From: Mycobacterium adipatum
GTDB taxonomy: Bacteria; Actinomycetota; Actinomycetes; Mycobacteriales; Mycobacteriaceae
Reading direction: 5' to 3'
NCBI RefSeq assembly: GCF_001644575.1
Contig: NZ_CP015596.1
Coordinates: 3,286,001-3,350,000, forward strand
DNA: 64,000 bases
Shown: piece by piece, positions 9,210-18,567 of the stretch
Layout of the letters: each line of letters opens with the position of its first letter
How positions within the stretch are numbered: the first letter of the stretch is position 1
Notes under the pieces: model-generated
Told to the model about the DNA's origin: nothing
The model's input: only the letters and a program-made list of their open reading frames with translations
Database searches by the model: none
Program-made: the position numbers and the translations under genes

Positions 9210-9479
9210 TCAGCGACTGAATGCGCCCCCGTTGCGCTCCGCCAGCGAGCGCAACTGTTTGAGCGCGAACTGACGGCTACGCCCCGCCGGCGGCAGCGCG
9301 ATACCGGCCCACAGACCCTCCGCCCCCGGGGTCACGCAGGCCTCTTTGGCGCACTGCCACCGGCGGGGACAGGCTCGGCACAAGGCCTTGGCCCCTTCGT
9401 CCGCCGTTGTCGTCCACCGGTCGGGATTCTGCGTGCACGGTGCCGTCCACACTCCGTCTTCGATCGATACCGGATACAA
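9210..9479 (-). CDS. whiB6: WhiB-family iron-sulfur regulator, WhiB6-like
   Basis: 89 residues from a TTG with GGGGGG just upstream. Four cysteines (C15, C34, C37, C43) in the Wbl spacing can hold a [4Fe-4S] cluster, followed by the GLWAG turn that contacts the primary sigma factor. The blocks CTQNPDRWTT, LCRACPRRWQC and GAEGLWAG, and the tail QLRSLAERNG, closely match M. tuberculosis WhiB6, a redox-responsive regulator linked to ESX-1 expression. It is shorter at the N-terminus than the M. tuberculosis protein. It diverges from a TetR gene. Confidence 0.85.
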   Translation of the reverse strand: MYPVSIEDGVWTAPCTQNPDRWTTTADEGAKALCRACPRRWQCAKEACVTPGAEGLWAGIALPPAGRSRQFALKQLRSLAERNGGAFSR

Positions 9480-9532
9480 CGTCCCCCCACCATCCCTTCC
9501 CGTCTCGACTGATGCTCAATGGACCATACGGT

Positions 9533-9552
9533 TGTATCGTACTGACGATACA
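9533..9552. promoter_or_regulatory. Perfect 8-bp inverted repeat, likely TetR operator
   Basis: TGTATCGT and ACGATACA form perfect 8-bp arms separated by 4 bp. It lies in the gap between the whiB6-like gene and the tetR gene, about 30-50 bp upstream of the tetR start. Size and position suit autoregulation by the adjacent TetR protein and possibly control of whiB6. Binding is inferred. Confidence 0.6.
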
Positions 9553-9582
9553 GGCGGATCGACCAGCGGTCATGGAGTGAGA

Positions 9583-10218
9583 TTGACTACGGTGGCAATT
9601 GTGAGATCTGAGGCCGCCGGGGCGGGCACCGAGGTGCCCCGCAGCATCGCGAACATCCGCACCGCGGCACTGCAGAGCTTCGCCGCGCACGGCACCGCCG
9701 CGACGACGCTGCGGGGGGTCGCCGCGGCGGCCGGGGTCTCCCTCGGGTTGGTGCAGCACCATTTCGCGACCAAGGCGGGCCTGATCAAGGCCGTCGATGA
9801 CTACGTGGTCGAGGTGGTGATCACCCCGATGGCGGAGCCGGTCGCGGCAACCGCAGCCGATTCGGTCTCGGAGATCGGCGACCGGGTCAACCGACTGTTC
9901 GCCGAACATCCCGATGTGGCGGCCTACCTGGGTCGGGCGCTGGTCGACGGCAGCCAATTGGGTACCACGATCTTCGACCGGCTCTACGAAGTCGGCATCC
10001 TGCGCTGGCAGCAACGCGCCGACCGTGGTGAGACGCGCCCCGATATCGATCTGCCGTGGGCGGTCATCAATGCCCTGGTCCTGCCGCTCGGTGCGATCAG
10101 CATGCGCGGCCATATCGAACGCCATCTGTCGGCGTCGTTCACCGCTCCGGAGCAGTTGCAGCGGTGGCAGGCATCGGTGAACACGCTGTTGCGTGACGGC
10201 CTGTTCCGCAAACCGTAG
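9583..10218 (+). CDS. TetR-family transcriptional regulator
   Basis: About 211 residues. An N-terminal helix-turn-helix is clear (IRTAALQSFAAHG, TTLRGVAAAAGVSLGLV, HHFATKAGLI), followed by a helical ligand-binding domain of about 130 residues. The start is uncertain: TTG 9583 is best spaced from GGAG at 9574, with GTG 9577, 9592 and 9601 as alternatives. A perfect inverted repeat 30 bp upstream is the likely operator. It converges with the AraC gene (5 bp between stops). Ligand unknown. Confidence 0.88.
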   Translation: MTTVAIVRSEAAGAGTEVPRSIANIRTAALQSFAAHGTAATTLRGVAAAAGVSLGLVQHHFATKAGLIKAVDDYVVEVVITPMAEPVAATAADSVSEIGDRVNRLFAEHPDVAAYLGRALVDGSQLGTTIFDRLYEVGILRWQQRADRGETRPDIDLPWAVINALVLPLGAISMRGHIERHLSASFTAPEQLQRWQASVNTLLRDGLFRKP

Positions 10219-10223
10219 CGGCG

Positions 10224-11099
10224 TCAAGCTTTTTCGCCGGCAACCCGTTTACGGTAGGCCGACGGGGTCTCACCACAGAACTGGGTGAAGCTGCGGGTGA
10301 ACGAGCTGAGGTTGTCGAACCCCACCGCGGACGAGGTCGCCTGGACCGATTGGCCCGGTGCGGCCAGCAGCGCCATCGCCCGCAGCATCCGGGCGTGCAG
10401 CAGGTACGTCCGCCAGGACAATCCCAGGGTGTCGGAGAACAATCTGCGCAGTGTCCGCTCCGAGACCGCTACCGCGCGGCTGACGTCCTCGGCGGTCACC
10501 GATGCGAGGTGCTCCTTGGTGTAGGCCAGCGCCGCCGCGACGATCGGGTGATCCGATGTGGGCAGGCTCAACGGCGCCTCGTGGTCGAGTGCCTCGGTGA
10601 CCAGGTGGGCCATCGTGCGGAAGAAATCGTCGGAGACCCCGGCGTCCTCGGTCGGGGATTGCGCCCGGTCGATGGGCCAGCGCAGCGCGTAGATCATCAT
10701 CTCGCGGATCAGCGGCGACACCGCGATGATGCGTGCCCGCAGACCGGTGTCGGGAATCATCTGCGCGTCGAACATCACCGCGACGGTTTTGACGTCAGGG
10801 TTCATCACCGCCTGGTGTTCCAGCCCGGCCGGGATCCAGGCGGCCTGCTGTGGCGGCAGCAGGTAATGGCCGGCGTCGGTCTCCACCTCGACGACTCCGT
10901 GGAGCGCGTACTCGATCTGGTGCACCTCGTGGGAATGCCAACCGGTGATCAAGCCGTCGCCCTCGTAGAGATAGCTGCCCGCCAGTGCGCGACCACCGCG
11001 GCGCAGTTCGATCACCGGCCGGGCCGGGTCCGTATTGGCCGCTGTGTGCAACTTGGCCGAAAAGGTCAAACCTCTGTCCGATCGCGCAGAGACGGTCAC
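10224..11099 (-). CDS. AraC-family transcriptional regulator with cupin sensor domain
   Basis: About 291 residues. The N-terminal half is a cupin-like sensor (GLITGWHSHEVHQIEYALHG, PPQQAAWIPAGLEHQAV). The C-terminal 100 residues hold the two AraC helix-turn-helix motifs (LASVTAEDVSRAVAVSERTLRRLF and the SAVGFDNLSSFTRSF block). The reading frame stays open for another 1 kb upstream, but that part is antisense to the amidohydrolase; the GTG at 11099 (MTVSARSDRG) is the sensible start. It diverges from the amidohydrolase, with only about 25 bp between starts, so it probably controls that gene. Confidence 0.88.
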   Translation of the reverse strand: MTVSARSDRGLTFSAKLHTAANTDPARPVIELRRGGRALAGSYLYEGDGLITGWHSHEVHQIEYALHGVVEVETDAGHYLLPPQQAAWIPAGLEHQAVMNPDVKTVAVMFDAQMIPDTGLRARIIAVSPLIREMMIYALRWPIDRAQSPTEDAGVSDDFFRTMAHLVTEALDHEAPLSLPTSDHPIVAAALAYTKEHLASVTAEDVSRAVAVSERTLRRLFSDTLGLSWRTYLLHARMLRAMALLAAPGQSVQATSSAVGFDNLSSFTRSFTQFCGETPSAYRKRVAGEKA

Positions 11100-11123
11100 G
11101 ATTTCCGAGGGTACTAGTTGGTT

Positions 11124-12386
11124 ATGCAGACCGACGACCTGATCCTGGTGAGCATCGACGACCATGTCGTCGAGCCGCCCGACATGTTCCTCAACCACGT
11201 GCCCGCCAAGTACAAGTCCGAGGCCCCGATCGTCGTCACCGACGACAAGGGCGTGGATCAGTGGATGTATCAGGGCCGCCCGCAGGGGGTCAGCGGGCTC
11301 AACGCGGTGGTGTCCTGGCCCGCCGAGGAGTGGGGCCGCGACCCGGCCGGTTTCGCCGAGATGCGCCCCGGGGTCTATGACGTGCACGAGCGGGTGCGGG
11401 ACATGAGCCGCAACGGCATCCTGGCCTCGATGTGCTTCCCGACGTTCACCGGGTTCTCCGCGCGCCACCTCAACATGCACCGCGAAGAGGTCACGCTGGT
11501 GATGGTGTCGGCCTACAACGACTGGCATATCGACGAGTGGGCAGGTTCCTACCCGGACCGTTTCATCCCGATCGCGGTGCTCCCGACCTGGAACCCGCAG
11601 GCCATGGTCAAGGAGATCAAGCGGGTTGCCGCCAAGGGTTGCCGCGCGGTGACGATGCCGGAATTGCCGCACCTGGAAGGACTTCCGAGCTACCACGACG
11701 AGGACTACTGGGGCCCGGTCTTCCAGACGCTCTCCGATGAGCGGGTCGTGATGTGCCTGCACATCGGCACCGGATTCGGGGCCATCAGCATGGCGCCGAA
11801 CGCCCCGATCGACAATCTGATCATCCTGGCCACCCAGGTCTCGGCGATGTGCGCCCAGGATCTGCTGTGGGGCCCGGCGATGCGCAACTACCCGGATCTG
11901 AAGTTCGCATTCTCCGAGGGCGGCATCGGCTGGATCCCGTTCTATCTGGACCGCAGCGACCGGCACTACACGAACCAGAAATGGCTGCGCCGCGATTTCG
12001 GAGACAAGATGCCCAGCGATGTCTTCCGTGAGCATTCGCTGGCCTGCTACGTCACCGACAAGACCTCGCTGAAACTGCGCCACGAGATCGGCATCGACAA
12101 CATCGCCTGGGAATGCGACTACCCGCACTCCGACTGCTTCTGGCCCGATGCGCCCGAGCAGGTGCTCGCGGAGTTGAACGCCGCCGGCGCCTCGGATGCC
12201 GATATCAACAAGATCACCTGGGAGAACTCGTGCCGATTCTTCGGCTGGGACCCATTCAAGCTGACCCCGAAGGAGCAGGCGACCGTCGGTGCACTTCGGG
12301 CCACCGCCACCGACGTCGACACCTCGATCCGGCCGCGGGCGGAGTGGGCGCGGCTCTACGACGAGAAACGCTTCGCCAAGGTCTGA
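11124..12386 (+). CDS. Amidohydrolase family 2 (ACMSD-like) protein
   Basis: 420 residues from the ATG at 11124. It starts with the metal-dependent hydrolase strand ISIDDHVVEP-like segment (VSIDDHVVEPPDMF) and has later metal or active-site His/Asp blocks (CLHIGTGFG, AWECDYPHSD). This places it with the amidohydrolase-2/aminocarboxymuconate semialdehyde decarboxylase-like group, common in aromatic and steroid degradation in mycobacteria. It acts in the cytoplasm. The adjacent divergent AraC regulator is the likely controller. The true reaction (decarboxylation or hydrolysis) is not determined. Confidence 0.87.
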   Translation: MQTDDLILVSIDDHVVEPPDMFLNHVPAKYKSEAPIVVTDDKGVDQWMYQGRPQGVSGLNAVVSWPAEEWGRDPAGFAEMRPGVYDVHERVRDMSRNGILASMCFPTFTGFSARHLNMHREEVTLVMVSAYNDWHIDEWAGSYPDRFIPIAVLPTWNPQAMVKEIKRVAAKGCRAVTMPELPHLEGLPSYHDEDYWGPVFQTLSDERVVMCLHIGTGFGAISMAPNAPIDNLIILATQVSAMCAQDLLWGPAMRNYPDLKFAFSEGGIGWIPFYLDRSDRHYTNQKWLRRDFGDKMPSDVFREHSLACYVTDKTSLKLRHEIGIDNIAWECDYPHSDCFWPDAPEQVLAELNAAGASDADINKITWENSCRFFGWDPFKLTPKEQATVGALRATATDVDTSIRPRAEWARLYDEKRFAKV

Positions 12387-12442
12387 CCGGATGCCGCGCC
12401 GGATCGCGACGCGGCCGGCGGCGGTTGATCTAGGCTTGTCCC

Positions 12443-13105
12443 ATGACCGATCTGGATCGTGCCGCCGCCCGTCGTGAAATTGCCGAAGCCCTGTTGAAGG
12501 CGCTCGATCGCCGGCACGAGGTGCTCGACATCATCGTCGACGCCACCGACCGGGACGCCGCGGTGACGGCCATCGCCGAACTGCTGGGCACGACGCGTGC
12601 CGGCAGCGAGGCGGTGTTCGGGCTGTCGTTCCAGCAGCTGACCAAGGATGCCCGCAAGGTCATCGCGGCCGAACTGGAAGATCTCAACAGCCAGCTCACC
12701 TTCACCGTCAACGAGCGGCCGGCATCATCGGCCGAAACGCTGGTGCTACGCCCCTTCTCGGGGGAGACCGACCGAGACATCTTCTCGGCCCGGGTCGACG
12801 AGCTGCACACCGCCGGCGACGGCAAGGGTGGTCCCGCGGGCAGTCTCGATCACGAGATCACCTCCGCACTGGGACGTTTGGACGCCGAGGAAGCAGCGTG
12901 GTTTGTCGCGCTCGAGGGCGAAGAGAAGGTCGGTCTGGTTCTCGGCGAGCTCGTCGATCACGAGGTCGAGGTGCGTATCTGGATCCGCCCGGACCTGCGT
13001 AAGAAGGGTTACGGTACGGCCGCGCTGCGCAAGTCGCGTTCCGAGATGGCGATCTACTTCCCGGCGGTGCCGGTGGTGGTGCGCGCCCCCGCAACCGGGG
13101 CCTGA
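12443..13105 (+). CDS. GNAT-type acetyltransferase with an N-terminal GyrA-like helical segment
   Basis: 220 residues. Residues 5-90 form a helical segment (ALDRRHEVLDIIVDATDRDA, LLGTTRAGSEAVFGLSFQQL) that reads like the coiled region near the end of the DNA gyrase A breakage domain, where helices carry ITxxQAxAILxMxLxxL patterns. Residues 100-215 resemble a GNAT fold, with the acetyl-CoA loop RKKGYG within RPDLRKKGYGTAAL. The combination is seen in actinobacterial GNAT proteins of unknown role. Substrate unknown. It sits alone after the amidohydrolase. Confidence 0.72.
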   Translation: MTDLDRAAARREIAEALLKALDRRHEVLDIIVDATDRDAAVTAIAELLGTTRAGSEAVFGLSFQQLTKDARKVIAAELEDLNSQLTFTVNERPASSAETLVLRPFSGETDRDIFSARVDELHTAGDGKGGPAGSLDHEITSALGRLDAEEAAWFVALEGEEKVGLVLGELVDHEVEVRIWIRPDLRKKGYGTAALRKSRSEMAIYFPAVPVVVRAPATGA

Positions 13106-13142
13106 TCGCCCTCGGCGACAGGGCTTTTCGGTCGGCGCATGC

Positions 13143-14252
13143 TCACCAGTCGGCGCGCTCAGCGTCCTCGGGTGTGCGCGCCGGCGGTGATTCGGCTGCG
13201 CTCGCCTCGTGTTCGGGGACGGTGGCCGACCATGCGGTGCCCTCGCACACGAGATCGGTCGGTAGCGAGATCTCGCTGGGAAGCGTGACCGGTAGGCCCG
13301 GCACGGTGGGCAGGGCCAGCGGCGGCGGGGGTGTGGCGGCCAGGACCGCCGGCGCCGAAGCGAGCATCGGGAGCACGCTGCCCGCTGTCTCGGCCGCCAA
13401 CGCGGCCGCGGGTGCCCCGATGGCGACCGGCGGGGCGACCGCCGCCTCGATCGGTGCCACGGCGGCCACCGGTGCGGCGGCCTCGACCAGCACGTCCTCG
13501 ACCGGGCCGGGCGGTGCCAAAATGCTTGCTGGAGAGGCGTTTTCGACCGGTGCGGCGGGCGCTGCGGGGGCCTCCGGCGCCGGGGGCGCCGGAGGTGGTG
13601 GCGGTGGCGGTGATGCCTCGGGCACCACCGCGGGGACAGCCTCGCTCACGGGAACAGCTCCCGCCGGGGGAACAGCGGCGGCCTCGATCATCGGGGCCGC
13701 GACGGGGGGTGCGGCCTCCGGAACCCCCGCGGGCACCGGCACCGCGGGCACCGGCACCGCCGGAACCGGCACCGGCGGCACCGGCGGCACGGCGATCGGC
13801 ACAGCAGGCACGGCGGCGGGTACCGGGGCAGGCACGGCGGCGGGCGCCGGGGCCGGCATCGGGGCTACCGGCGGCCCGGCGATCGCCCGTTCCAGCACCG
13901 ACATCGCCGCGGGCTCCGGCGGAATGACTTCCGTCGCGACCGGGGTCGCGGGCACCGCGGCGGCCGGCGCGACGTCCTCCACTGGGGGAGCCGGGACCGC
14001 GGCCGCCTCGATCAGCGGTGCCGCCGACTCCACGGGTGCGACCGGCACCAAGGCCTCGTTCAGTGCCGCGGTGCCGCCTTCCAAGGATTGCGGGATGATC
14101 TCCGGTGCGGCGGCCAGATCGGAGACCAGGTCCAGACACGGCACGCCCGGGCTGGGTTCAGCAAACGCGACCGGAGTGAGAACCAGTGCGCCGCAGTACA
14201 GGCCCGCGGCTGCAAAGGACGTCAGTGCGAGCCGATTTGTGCTGCGTGGCAT
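13143..14252 (-). CDS. Exported proline/alanine/valine-rich repeat protein
   Basis: 369 residues from an ATG. A signal peptide (LALTSFAAAGLYCGALVLTP, then VAFA-EP cleavage) is followed by about 280 residues of low-complexity Pro/Ala/Val sequence. These include tandem VPAVPVP units around residues 165-180 and an eight-proline-rich block near residue 215. A short ordered C-terminus follows (LPSEISLPTDLVCEGTAWSA) with one Cys that could pair with the Cys near the N-terminus (GVPCLDL). It is likely a cell-wall-spanning or surface protein typical of mycobacteria. No enzymatic domain seen. Confidence 0.75.
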   Translation of the reverse strand: MPRSTNRLALTSFAAAGLYCGALVLTPVAFAEPSPGVPCLDLVSDLAAAPEIIPQSLEGGTAALNEALVPVAPVESAAPLIEAAAVPAPPVEDVAPAAAVPATPVATEVIPPEPAAMSVLERAIAGPPVAPMPAPAPAAVPAPVPAAVPAVPIAVPPVPPVPVPAVPVPAVPVPAGVPEAAPPVAAPMIEAAAVPPAGAVPVSEAVPAVVPEASPPPPPPPAPPAPEAPAAPAAPVENASPASILAPPGPVEDVLVEAAAPVAAVAPIEAAVAPPVAIGAPAAALAAETAGSVLPMLASAPAVLAATPPPPLALPTVPGLPVTLPSEISLPTDLVCEGTAWSATVPEHEASAAESPPARTPEDAERADW

Positions 14253-14365
14253 AGATATTCCGGTCTCCCTGTGACTGACGACGAGGGGAACCTATCGCGA
14301 TCTTGAATATGCGCAAACCGCTAATTTTCGCCGACACCGATCCGATATGAAGCGGTGCCCATCCT

Positions 14366-14396
14366 GTGACGGCAGCGGGGCACGACCCCGCGTCAC
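14366..14396 (-). terminator. GC-rich hairpin after the WS/DGAT gene
   Basis: GCGGGG and CCCCGC enclose a 5-base loop, and GTGAC/GTCAC extend the stem across a 4-base bulge. It lies about 40-70 bp downstream of the WS/DGAT stop on the minus strand. No T-run follows, as is usual in mycobacteria, so the terminator role is tentative. Confidence 0.4.
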
Positions 14397-14433
14397 CGCT
14401 GAGAAGCACGGCGCGCAAGCCACTTCACTGCGC

Positions 14434-15801
14434 TCAGAGTCCGGCGGCCCGCTCCAGCGCTGCCAGCGAATCCTCCAGATGGCTCAGCAACCTCTGCAGG
14501 TGCGGGACGCTTCGCCGGCACCCCACCAGACCGAAGTCCAGGTTGTCGGCATTGTTGGTGAGCGTGATGTTCAGCGCCTGGCCGTCGAGGGCGATGGACA
14601 GCGGATAATTGCCGTCGAGTCTGGCGCCCTTCCAGTACATCGGTTCCCGTGCGCCCGGCACATTGGAGATGACGATATTGAATGGGGGTGGTGCCGAGGA
14701 CACGAACCCGGGCACCAGGCTGAGGCCGAGCCCGGCGACCAGGAAGCCCGACAGGGCGAGCGCCTGGGCGCGCGGTAGTTCACTGAACACGCGCTTGTTG
14801 TCCCGCATCGACACGCTGATGGTTCCCAGGCGCTTCATCGGGTCGACGACATCGGTGGCCAGGTTGCACAGGATCGTGCCGACCATGTTGCCGCCGGCGT
14901 CTTGTTCGTGTTCCCCACGCAGGCTCACCGGAACCATTGCCACCAAAGGGGTTTCCGGTAGGGCGTGCTGCTCGTCGAGGTAGGCCCGCAGCGCTCCTGC
15001 GCACATGGCGAGCACCACGTCGTTGATGGTCGCGCCGGGTGCGGCTTCCTTGACCGATCTGATCCGGTCCAGCTTCCAGGACTGTGCCGCGCACCGGCGG
15101 GCGCCGCCGATCGGCACGTTGAACATGGTCCTGGGTGCCCGGAACGGCAGCGTCAACTGTTGCTCGAACAGCGCCGAGCGGGCGAGCGAGATCGTCGAGG
15201 GCGCCACCGCGGCGACGCCCGTCGCCACCGCGCCGACCGTCCGGATCAAAGACGCCTGACTCGATGGTGTGCTGGGACGTCTCCGGGGGGCCAGCGTCCA
15301 GGGCACCCGGACGACCCGGTCGTCCGGGTCGGATGACAGCGTGCGGATCATCAGGCGCTGCGCGGACACCCCGTCGATGAGGGAATGGTGGATCTTGGTG
15401 TACACGGCGAATCGTCCGTCGTGCAGGCCCTCGATCAGGTACGCCTCCCACAGCGGCCGATGCCGGTCCAGCAGCGTGCCGTGCATCCGCGAGGTCAATT
15501 CCAGCAGATCACGGACCCGGCCCGGGCGGGGCAGGCCGGACCGGCGCAGGTGGTAGTCGACATCGACATCGCTGTCCAAAGACCAACCTACATTGGTGAT
15601 TCCACCGAAGAAGCTCGCCGGGTGCTTGCGGAACGTCGGCTGGAAGTCGTCGTTCTCGACGATCGCGGCATGCAACTCGGCCACGAAATCCGGGCCGGCG
15701 TCGGCAGGGGGTTCGTAGAGCTGAAGTCCGCCGACATGCATCGGGTGTTCTCGTGATTCGCCGACGAGAAACAGTGCATCGGTCGGCGAGATCAGCTTCA
15801 T
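14434..15801 (-). CDS. Wax ester synthase / diacylglycerol acyltransferase (WS/DGAT)
   Basis: 455 residues, the usual size for the family. The catalytic HHxxxDG motif is present as HHSLIDG at residues 138-144. The C-terminal DUF1298 half contains NVPIGGARRCAA, FNIVISNVPGAREPMYW and the final LRRLLSHLEDSLAALE-like helix. Such enzymes use acyl-CoA to esterify diacylglycerol or fatty alcohols and make storage lipids. The start is the ATG of MKLISPTDALFL, a family-typical N-terminus. It is followed on the same strand by the exported Pro/Ala-rich gene and preceded by an antigen 85-like gene. All three act on lipids or the envelope, but no operon is proven. Confidence 0.95.
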   Translation of the reverse strand: MKLISPTDALFLVGESREHPMHVGGLQLYEPPADAGPDFVAELHAAIVENDDFQPTFRKHPASFFGGITNVGWSLDSDVDVDYHLRRSGLPRPGRVRDLLELTSRMHGTLLDRHRPLWEAYLIEGLHDGRFAVYTKIHHSLIDGVSAQRLMIRTLSSDPDDRVVRVPWTLAPRRRPSTPSSQASLIRTVGAVATGVAAVAPSTISLARSALFEQQLTLPFRAPRTMFNVPIGGARRCAAQSWKLDRIRSVKEAAPGATINDVVLAMCAGALRAYLDEQHALPETPLVAMVPVSLRGEHEQDAGGNMVGTILCNLATDVVDPMKRLGTISVSMRDNKRVFSELPRAQALALSGFLVAGLGLSLVPGFVSSAPPPFNIVISNVPGAREPMYWKGARLDGNYPLSIALDGQALNITLTNNADNLDFGLVGCRRSVPHLQRLLSHLEDSLAALERAAGL

Positions 15802-15844
15802 GCCGCCACGCTACCGACACCCCCGGTCGGGGGTAGGGGAATGC

Positions 15845-17026
<1,182 letters not shown>

Positions 17027-17043
17027 TTATGTAACGGTTTAAC

Positions 17044-17790
17044 TCAGGCCGGGACCACGATGACGAGGTCGTTGCCGGTGCGCTCGACCTGCATGCCGGC
17101 TTTGCGGGCAACGGCCGCGACCTTGGCCGCGTCATCGGGGTCGGATCTGCCGGCGGCCAGCGCGCGGGCCAGTTTGCCCTTGTGCGCCTTGTTGAAATGG
17201 CTGACGACGGTCCGGTGCCCGTCCGGGTGTTCGGCCAGTACATTGACCCGGACCGCGCCGTCGATCCTGCCGAGTGCGGCGTAGGACCCGGAGCGCAGAT
17301 CCACCACCAGGTCCTGGGTGGCGATCTCGGCCAGCACCGGTTCCAGCACCGGCTTCCAGCGGGCGCCCAGCGTGGGTCGGCCGGGCAATTTGGACGATGC
17401 GGACAATCGGTACGGGGGTATCGGATCGTCGGCGCGCAGCAGCCCGAAGAGTGCCGAGCCGATGGCCAGCCGGGCCCGCGCCCGTGTTGCGCTCGCGCCG
17501 CGCAGCGATCCGATGTCCAGGGCGTCGTAGAGCACTCCGGTGTAGCGATCGATCGCCGGCAGTGTCGCGGCGGCCATCAGCGCCGCGTTGCGCGCTATCT
17601 CGGCGTCCTGTTTCGCGGTCAGCCCGAGCGCGCGCCGGCACGCGGGGACGTCGGCGGCAAGGCCGACGATGTCGTCGACGAGTTCGGTGCGCAGGGCGGT
17701 CAGCCCGGTATAGCTGAGCCGGTCGAGGCGCAACGGCGGACCGTCGCCCCCGGACCGTTTCGTCTCCGACGGCGGCAGCAGCACGATCAC
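17044..17790 (-). CDS. yaaA: YaaA-family (DUF328) peroxide stress protein
   Basis: 248 residues from a GTG (MIVLLPPSETKRSGGDGPPL). The N-terminus carries the family's LLPPSETK motif. Later blocks include YTGVLYDALD, LRADDPIPPYRLSASSKLPG, VVDLRSGSYAAL and VSHFNKAHKGKLAR, which define the family. In E. coli YaaA limits DNA and iron damage under peroxide stress. The gene stands alone; a KstR2-like palindrome lies 48-64 bp upstream of its start. Confidence 0.9.
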   Translation of the reverse strand: MIVLLPPSETKRSGGDGPPLRLDRLSYTGLTALRTELVDDIVGLAADVPACRRALGLTAKQDAEIARNAALMAAATLPAIDRYTGVLYDALDIGSLRGASATRARARLAIGSALFGLLRADDPIPPYRLSASSKLPGRPTLGARWKPVLEPVLAEIATQDLVVDLRSGSYAALGRIDGAVRVNVLAEHPDGHRTVVSHFNKAHKGKLARALAAGRSDPDDAAKVAAVARKAGMQVERTGNDLVIVVPA

Positions 17791-18302
17791 GCAGAGAGAT
17801 TATCCGAGGCCGGGGGACCGTCCGGACCGCGCCTTCAAGCAAGCGCTTGGTTGAGGCAATCGGCGCGGTCATGACAATTCGCTGTATTACCCCGATTATG
17901 GCAGCAGAGGATGCGAGTTTGTTCGGACAGTGGCCGCAGAACGCAATACCGTGTGCCGGGCGTTGCCGAGAATATTGACAATCGCGCATTGAATATCCGA
18001 CTATCGGCGTGTTCGATCAGGTGTTGGTCGGTGCGGGGGTCGATCGAGAGTTTGTTGCAGCTGCGGTGCAGAAGGATCGCAGAAGGATTGCAGAACGAAG
18101 TAAAGGAACCGGTAGTGGAGTCGACCCGCGGGAAGTCTGCGATCATCGACATCGTCGGGCGGGCGGGCTTGGATCGGTGCGGTGCTTTAGCTGCCGCCGT
18201 TGTTTGTCCGGCCATGAGCATCGACTCCGCAAATTCCGAGTCCAGGATTCGATCGCACGTCGGCCGCCTGTCGCGGTCGGCGAACATGACAGGGGAGCTC
18301 TC
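17791..18302. other. About 0.5-kb intergenic stretch without a supported gene
   Basis: No reading frame here has a convincing start, ribosome binding site or recognisable protein. Local base use is less GC-biased than in the neighbours between about 17870 and 18010. A TTGACA at 17975-17980 followed 18 bp later by GACTAT could be a promoter for the 18303 gene, leaving a long leader. A short direct repeat GCAGAAGGAT occurs twice around 18068-18089. The KstR2-like palindrome at 17835 is described separately. Confidence 0.5.
17835..17854. promoter_or_regulatory. Near-perfect 20-bp palindrome matching the KstR2 consensus
   Basis: TCAAGCAAGCGCTTGGTTGA is palindromic in 9 of 10 arm positions. Its core 17838-17851 fits the published KstR2 motif AnCAAGnnCTTGnT at every fixed base. 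It lies upstream of yaaA, with no ring-degradation gene adjacent in this window, so it could also serve another TetR-type protein. Confidence 0.5.
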
Positions 18303-18560
18303 GTGACAGCTCAGGACATTGTCGGTGCCGACTCCGGTGATTCCGACGATCACGGCATCGCGGTGGATGTGCGTGTTCGGGTGCATGCCGGCACCGATGA
18401 CGAGGCGGCCGGACTCATCGTCGACGACTTCGGCGACAGCGCAGGCTATTCCGTGGACATCGGCGACAACCACATCGCCGATCCGGCTCGCCGCTGGGCG
18501 GTGCTGCTCGACACCGGATCGTTGACCTTCGTCAACAGCGACGCACTGACCCCGGAGTAA
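18303..18560 (+). CDS. Small acidic conserved hypothetical protein
   Basis: 85 residues from a GTG preceded by AGGGGAG at 6-nt spacing. The protein is strongly acidic (many Asp), beginning MTAQDIVGADSGDSDDHG, with a regular strand pattern (VDVRVRVHAG, LIVDDFGDSAGYSVDI). The longer frame opening at 18009 lacks a start signal and is rejected. It converges with the GntR gene (7 bp between stops). Family not recognised. Confidence 0.65.
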   Translation: MTAQDIVGADSGDSDDHGIAVDVRVRVHAGTDDEAAGLIVDDFGDSAGYSVDIGDNHIADPARRWAVLLDTGSLTFVNSDALTPE

Positions 18561-18567
18561 CGCGGGT

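Noticed and set aside
11100..12128. Upstream extension of the AraC gene
   Set aside because: The frame stays open but runs antisense through the amidohydrolase; the protein motifs and a sensible GTG start are all downstream of 11100.
17911..18306. 131-codon plus-strand frame in the intergenic region
   Set aside because: No ribosome binding site, unusual composition, no recognisable family; probably not coding.
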